Assembly: GCF_044005705.1 (NCBI RefSeq)
Contig: NZ_JBIPKE010000018.1
Span: 124,001 to 188,000 of the forward strand
Direction: 5' to 3'
Source of the DNA: Marinoscillum luteum
Lineage (GTDB): Bacteria > Bacteroidota > Bacteroidia > Cytophagales > Cyclobacteriaceae
Length of the DNA stretch: 64,000 nt
The notes beneath the pieces were generated by a model. That model was not told the origin of the DNA. It did not search any database and saw only the letters and a list, made by a program, of their open reading frames with translations. Shown one piece after another: positions 61,662-64,000 of this stretch (within the stretch, counting starts at the first letter, position 1; every line of letters begins with the position of its first letter). The position numbers and the translations under genes were made by a program.

Positions 61662-64000
61662 TCAGATATCCAGAGATTTATCTGATGCACTTGCCCGCTC
61701 GCGCTGAAACTCCTTGGGGGTCATGCCAAACTCCGCTTTGAAGCACTTGGAGAAGTATGAGGCACTGGAAAATCCCACTTTGTACATGGTTTCAGAGACG
61801 TTCCCTTCATTGTTTTCCAGGAGCAGAGAGGCTTTTTTGATACGGTATTTTTTGATAATGTCCTGAGCAGAGAGATTGGTCAGAGCCTTCAGTCTCCGAT
61901 AAAGATGTGTGGAACTCATCCCTATTTCCTTGCTGATGTTTTCTACTCCAAAGTCAGGCTCACTGATGTTGGCCTCTATGAGGTCCATCACTTTTTTCAA
62001 AAACTTATTGTCCTGATTGTCTTTGGTTTCGGGCGTGTCCTGACTGACTACCAGCTCATTGCGAAAGTAGCTCGTGAGTTCCTTTTTTCTGTGGATGAGG
62101 TTGTTCACGTGTGCCTCCAGTAGTTCTATTTCGAAGGGCTTGGTGAGATACACATCTGCACCTTTTTTTATCCCTTCCAGGCGATTAGATGGCATACTCT
62201 TGGCAGTGAGTAAGATGATGGTAATATGGCTCGTTTTGGGGTTTTCCTTCACTTTTTCGCATAAGGTCAGTCCATCCATCACTGGCATCATGATGTCTGA
62301 GATAATGACCTCAGGCATGAAGTTGTTGGCTTTTTGCAGTCCTTCTTCCCCATTCTGTGCCACTACAAAATTGAATTTGTGTCCCAGGCTTGTGCGTATG
62401 AAATCAATGATGTCCGTGTTGTCCTCAATGATTAGCACCATGGGCTTGTCAGAGTCCAGGTCCAGATGGTATGGCTTGGCCCCTTCCTGGTGGGCATAGA
62501 GTGAGCGTGTGGCCCTCAGGTTGATCTCTTCATCCTGCACAGAATCTATGGGGAAGTGTGTCTTGCCAAGCGGAAGCTGCACGGTGAAGGTAGTACCTAC
62601 TCCCAGCGTACTTTCCACAGTGATGGTGCCGTGGTGCAGGTCTACATACTCTGCGGCCAGTGTGAGCCCTATGCCCGTGCTGGCATCCATTTTTCTCCCT
62701 GCCTTGGTCTGGTAAAACCTTTCGAATACTCGTGTTTTGTCGGCTTCTGAAATGCCCACACCCGTATCACTCACTCTGAATTCAAAAGCTCCTTCCTTAA
62801 ATGGAGGTGAGTCTTCCAGTATCCTCAGCTGGAGCGTAATGGAGCCTCCCGCGTGGGTGAATTTGAAGGCGTTGGAGAGGAGGTTGAAAAGTACGGTCTC
62901 AATCTTTTCAGCATCTACCCAGACCCGGTGCTCGTCATGTGAGCTTTCGAAAGAAAAGTGGATTTGCTGTCGTTCGGCCTGGTCGGTGAAGAGCACGAAC
63001 ACCTCCTGGCAAAACTTGACCAGATCCACCGGGGCCACTTTGATTTGCAGGGTTTCATTTTCGAGTTTATTGAAATCGAGTATTTGATTGACCAACCGAA
63101 GCAGGCGCACAGAGTTCTTTTCAGCCAGAGCGATGAGTTTGGTGCTTTGGGTATCCAGATGACCTTTTTTTTGAATTTCATGAATGGGTGGCAAAATCAG
63201 GCTGATCGGTGTTCTCAGTTCATGAGAGATGTTGGTAAAAAACTGCTCTTTAGTTTGTTCTATTTCCTCCGCGTGCTCTTTTTCCATTCGAATGATCCTG
63301 AGTTCGTTTCTCAGATGTACCCTGCTGGAATAGAACCGCAGCGAATAGAAAATGGCCAAACTCCCCAGAATGACATACAACACAAAAAAACCAGTGCTCA
63401 GCAGGAGTGGAGGCTTTACGGTGAGTCCCAAACTGGCCATGTGGGTACTTTCCACGCCATAGTTGTTGGAGCCTTTTACTTTGAAAGTGTACTTTCCGGC
63501 AGGGAGGTTTGAGTACACGGCAAAGTTTTTCAAGCCTGATACGTAGTTCCATTCTTCATCAAGCCCTTCCAGCTTATAGGCAAAGACATTCATCGCCGGC
63601 TGCCAGAAGTGAAGGGATGAAAACTCAAAAGTGACCGATCGCTGCTCATATTCCAGGGTAAGGTCCTGAGTAAACGCCACATCACGTTGTAGCAGCACTT
63701 CCCCGTCTATTTGGTCATTGATGCCTACACTTCGGTTGTTGATTTCAATGGCGGTGATGTATACTTTGGGGTCAAAAAGATTGGGATGGGCTTTTCCCGG
63801 AGCAAACCGAATGTAACCATTGTCCCCACCAAATATGATCTCCCCATTTTGGGTCCTGGCAGCGCATCCATAGTAGAAGCTTTTCAGCGGCAAATCTTTG
63901 TCCAATGGGTAGTGTTCTATCTCTCCTGTGGGTGGTGAAAGCCTCTGCAGTGAGGTGTTAGTGGTGCTCCAGATGTTACCTGCTTCGTCTTCAATGATGC
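61662..64000 (-). CDS. Hybrid two-component system (HTCS) regulator, partial at the window edge
   Basis: 778 visible residues; the frame stays open to the right edge, so the N-terminal propeller is cut off. In order: end of a two-component beta-propeller (GNIWSTTNTSLQRLSP; GYIRFAPG), Y_Y_Y domain, one membrane helix at about 201-221, HisKA with NISHELRTPIS (His near 256), HATPase (DTGVGI; STGIGLTLA), receiver with ISDIMMPVMDG (Asp near 568), and a C-terminal AraC helix-turn-helix (EIGMSSTHLYRRLKALTNLS; YKVGFSSASYFSKCF). Such proteins sense oligosaccharide in the periplasm and turn on the adjacent PUL. A TTG at 63905 is internal, not the start. Confidence 0.95.
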   Translation of the reverse strand, partial: IIEDEAGNIWSTTNTSLQRLSPPTGEIEHYPLDKDLPLKSFYYGCAARTQNGEIIFGGDNGYIRFAPGKAHPNLFDPKVYITAIEINNRSVGINDQIDGEVLLQRDVAFTQDLTLEYEQRSVTFEFSSLHFWQPAMNVFAYKLEGLDEEWNYVSGLKNFAVYSNLPAGKYTFKVKGSNNYGVESTHMASLGLTVKPPLLLSTGFFVLYVILGSLAIFYSLRFYSSRVHLRNELRIIRMEKEHAEEIEQTKEQFFTNISHELRTPISLILPPIHEIQKKGHLDTQSTKLIALAEKNSVRLLRLVNQILDFNKLENETLQIKVAPVDLVKFCQEVFVLFTDQAERQQIHFSFESSHDEHRVWVDAEKIETVLFNLLSNAFKFTHAGGSITLQLRILEDSPPFKEGAFEFRVSDTGVGISEADKTRVFERFYQTKAGRKMDASTGIGLTLAAEYVDLHHGTITVESTLGVGTTFTVQLPLGKTHFPIDSVQDEEINLRATRSLYAHQEGAKPYHLDLDSDKPMVLIIEDNTDIIDFIRTSLGHKFNFVVAQNGEEGLQKANNFMPEVIISDIMMPVMDGLTLCEKVKENPKTSHITIILLTAKSMPSNRLEGIKKGADVYLTKPFEIELLEAHVNNLIHRKKELTSYFRNELVVSQDTPETKDNQDNKFLKKVMDLIEANISEPDFGVENISKEIGMSSTHLYRRLKALTNLSAQDIIKKYRIKKASLLLENNEGNVSETMYKVGFSSASYFSKCFKAEFGMTPKEFQRERASASDKSLDI

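Noticed and set aside
63905..63905. TTG as start of the HTCS gene
   Set aside because: Propeller sequence continues upstream in frame to the window edge; the gene is truncated by the window.

Overview
The window is bacterial chromosome from a Bacteroidota member, most likely a marine-type Cytophagales (inferred). The evidence is SusC/SusD pairs, a hybrid two-component (HTCS) regulator, lipoboxes of the LSSC type, promoter elements matching the Bacteroidota TAnnTTTG -7 consensus, a Rho with a long charged N-terminal extension, and flavobacterial/cytophagal carotenoid genes. I saw no rRNA, tRNA, transposase, integrase or CRISPR array. Genes are dense and fall into functional blocks.

1) 0.2-6.9 kb, carotenoid block on the minus strand. 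The order of transcription is a cruF-like hydratase, a CarH-like B12 light-sensing repressor with its own terminator, then a promoter with repeated TGTTTAA half-sites and an operon of ECF sigma factor, crtI, crtB, fused lycopene cyclase, ispH and crtZ. The logic is light-controlled conversion of isoprenoid precursor to beta-ring hydroxylated and possibly 1'-hydroxylated carotenoids. 2) 6.9-20.1 kb, mostly core genes: DUF4286, GNAT, a 7TMR-DISM hybrid histidine kinase, serS, rho, a DUF2911-TPR protein, an rfbD-like reductase plus a saccharopine-dehydrogenase-like protein, an isoprenylcysteine methyltransferase-like protein, and a ridA/membrane protein/gltX/small ORF run. 3) 20.1-22.0 kb, a small AT-rich accessory islet: an XRE-ImmA/IrrE regulator-protease overlapping a PIN nuclease, with a duplicated palindromic upstream region. 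4) 22.0-28.1 kb: a lipoprotein, a serine hydrolase, a membrane acyltransferase, an ankyrin lipoprotein, and divergently a membrane-anchored AraC-TPR regulator.

5) 28.2-37.8 kb, a nitrosative-stress and nitrous-oxide-respiration locus on the plus strand: an Rrf2/NsrR-type regulator with a perfect 24-bp palindrome at its promoter, an RIC iron-sulfur repair protein, a c-type cytochrome lipoprotein, a fasciclin lipoprotein, a lipoprotein-type (clade II) nosZ, two unusual NosL-domain fusions, then nosD, nosF and nosY. One fusion joins membrane helices to NosL. The other joins NosL to a His/Met-rich region and a predicted outer-membrane beta-barrel, which suggests a dedicated copper supply route for NosZ. 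No nir or nor gene lies in the window. 6) 37.9-40.4 kb: a single-protein transmembrane regulator with periplasmic LamG/Kelch-like sensor and cytoplasmic winged-helix plus BTAD-like domains.

7) 40.8-64.0 kb, an alpha-mannan polysaccharide utilisation locus: surface binding protein, GH76 endo-alpha-1,6-mannanase, SusC, SusD, DUF3823 lipoprotein, an unclassified TIM-barrel glycosidase-like protein, GH92 alpha-mannosidase, a DUF4965/glutaminase-type protein, a Tat-exported GH125 exo-alpha-1,6-mannosidase, a ROK-like sugar kinase, a sugar-porter MFS permease, and a convergent HTCS regulator running off the right edge. Together they would bind and cut mannan at the surface, import oligosaccharides, trim them to mannose in the periplasm, import mannose and phosphorylate it. 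The strongest candidates for undescribed biology are the NosL/outer-membrane barrel fusion, the XRE-ImmA-PIN islet and the unclassified glycosidase.
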